Positions 13,509 through 14,277 of a stretch of DNA of 14,277 bases are shown in pieces (positions within the stretch are counted from its first letter, which is position 1; each line of letters opens with the position of its first letter). The translations under genes and the position numbers were made by a program. The DNA comes from JBQTIP01 sp052388025 (GTDB taxonomy: Bacteria > Actinomycetota > UBA4738 > HRBIN12), in contig JBQTIP010000022.1 in assembly GCA_052388025.1 (NCBI GenBank), positions 1-14,277 on the forward strand, read 5' to 3'. The notes beneath the pieces are model-generated. The model did not search any database. It was given only the letters and a program-made list of their open reading frames with translations, and was not told where the DNA came from.

Positions 13509-14276
13509 CGTCGCTCCGAGCAGTTGGGGAAGGTCGGCGATCGAGTCGATCACGTGGTCGGGCTCCCCGCGTTCCATGTCCTCCGGGCGGAACTTCCCGG
13601 TGCGCACCAGGACCCCTGTGAGGCCGAGTTCCTGAGCTGCAATGACATCGGTCACGATGTCGTCGCCGACCATGGCCAGACGATCGGCCGGCACGCCCAC
13701 GGCCTCGACGGCCGCCTCGAAGAAGACCGGCGCCGGCTTGCCGCACACTTCGGCCTGGACGCCGGTCGCCTCTTCGATGCCACGCGTGTAGGCGCCTCCG
13801 TCGAGCTCCAAGCCCTCGGACGTCTTCCAGTAGAGGCTCCGGTGCATCGCGACGATTGGGGCGCCCCTCATCACCATCTTGAAGGCCCTGTTCACGTTCT
13901 CGTAGCTGAACAGCTCGGACGCACCCCCCATCACCACAACGTCGGCGTCGTCCTGAGCGAGCTCCATCCCATCCAGGTCCTCGATCGATCCCTCGTCCGA
14001 GAGCAGGAACACGGACGCGCCGGGGTGGTGCGAACGAAGGTAGGAGGCAGTCGCCGCGACGGCCGTCATGATCTCCTCCGGCTTCACCTCGATCCCAGCC
14101 CCGACCAGCGTCGCAGCCATCTCCCGGCGGCTCTGCGAGGACGTATTCGTCACGAGGCGGAACGGGAGCCCCTCCTTGCGAAGCCAGTCGATCGTCTTCG
14201 CGGCACCGGGGATCGGCTCCCAGGACACGGCCAGCACGCCGTCGATGTCGAGGAGGACGCCCTCGATATCCCTCAC
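13506..14276 (-). CDS. HAD superfamily (IIA, NagD/LHPP-like) phosphatase, start at window edge
   Basis: A hydrolase that dephosphorylates small phosphoesters or phosphoamides. The 256-residue sequence has HAD motif I DIDGVL at 10-15 with nucleophile Asp 10 and Asp 12, motif II in VTNTSS at 42-47, the Lys in CGKP (about 178-181), and motif III GDDIVTDV (about 203-210) with the acidic pair. The IIA cap domain between motifs II and III is present, and length is normal. The product resembles the LHPP subgroup (phospholysine/phosphohistidine pyrophosphate phosphatases) more than NagD, judged by the opening and overall size, but this is an impression. The GTG at 14276 is at the window edge, so an upstream start cannot be excluded. 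Stop TAG is 9 nt before the next gene; cotranscription is possible. Confidence 0.85.
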   Translation of the reverse strand: MRDIEGVLLDIDGVLAVSWEPIPGAAKTIDWLRKEGLPFRLVTNTSSQSRREMAATLVGAGIEVKPEEIMTAVAATASYLRSHHPGASVFLLSDEGSIEDLDGMELAQDDADVVVMGGASELFSYENVNRAFKMVMRGAPIVAMHRSLYWKTSEGLELDGGAYTRGIEEATGVQAEVCGKPAPVFFEAAVEAVGVPADRLAMVGDDIVTDVIAAQELGLTGVLVRTGKFRPEDMERGEPDHVIDSIADLPQLLGAT

Positions 14277-14277
14277 G

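Noticed and set aside
1..14277. tRNA, rRNA, riboswitch, insertion sequence or phage attachment site
   Set aside because: I looked for such structures on both strands by eye and saw no clover-leaf, conserved rRNA block, transposase motif or terminal inverted repeats; a covariance-model search was not possible.

Overview
This is a GC-rich window (roughly 70% G+C by eye). It looks like a chromosomal fragment from a deep-branching Actinomycetota bacterium, probably an environmental or soil lineage. The reasons are the codon bias, a UvrD2-type helicase with a C-terminal HRDC domain, Tat-type secretion signals, menaquinone-type enzymes, GTG/TTG starts, and many genes with no Shine-Dalgarno sequence but a TAnnnT box 6-9 nt before the start codon. 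The lineage is inferred. I see no rRNA, tRNA, CRISPR array, transposase, integrase or phage gene. Coding density is high and no gap reaches 300 bases.

Layout: (1) 1-1302, plus strand: the C-terminal part of an HD-GYP phosphodiesterase-type signalling protein with an unusual acidic and then Gly/Ser-rich tail. (2) 3138-1352, minus strand: a MoxR/Mg-chelatase-like AAA+ ATPase followed by a small four-helix membrane protein. (3) 3210-6189, plus strand: UvrD2-like helicase, then an ornithine cyclodeaminase/mu-crystallin family oxidoreductase. The helicase diverges from the ATPase across about 70 bp. (4) 10869-6158, minus strand: a tightly overlapping five-gene unit. It encodes a PotD-like Tat lipoprotein, PotB-like and PotC-like permeases, a PuuR-like XRE-cupin regulator, and a saccharopine dehydrogenase-family enzyme. 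The last gene overlaps the tail of the cyclodeaminase gene. No transporter ATPase is present. (5) 14276-10980, minus strand: HAD-IIA phosphatase, a membrane-anchored molybdopterin (sulfite oxidase-type) oxidoreductase, a UbiE/MenG-like methyltransferase and a UbiA-like membrane protein.

How the genes may work together: region 4 plus the convergent cyclodeaminase gene reads as an uptake, sensing and conversion locus for a cationic amino acid or polyamine-like compound. The binding protein captures it, the two permeases import it with an ATPase encoded elsewhere, the XRE-cupin protein regulates, and two NAD(P)-dependent enzymes of amino-acid/imine chemistry act on the product. A 9-bp direct repeat (21-bp period) lies on a candidate promoter before the binding-protein gene and is a candidate operator. 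Region 5 suggests quinone-linked redox chemistry at the membrane. The most interesting items are this transporter-enzyme locus, the heme-type membrane domain fused to a molybdopterin domain, the recurrent leaderless promoter pattern, the helicase lacking the tetracysteine module, and the low-complexity tail of the HD-GYP protein.
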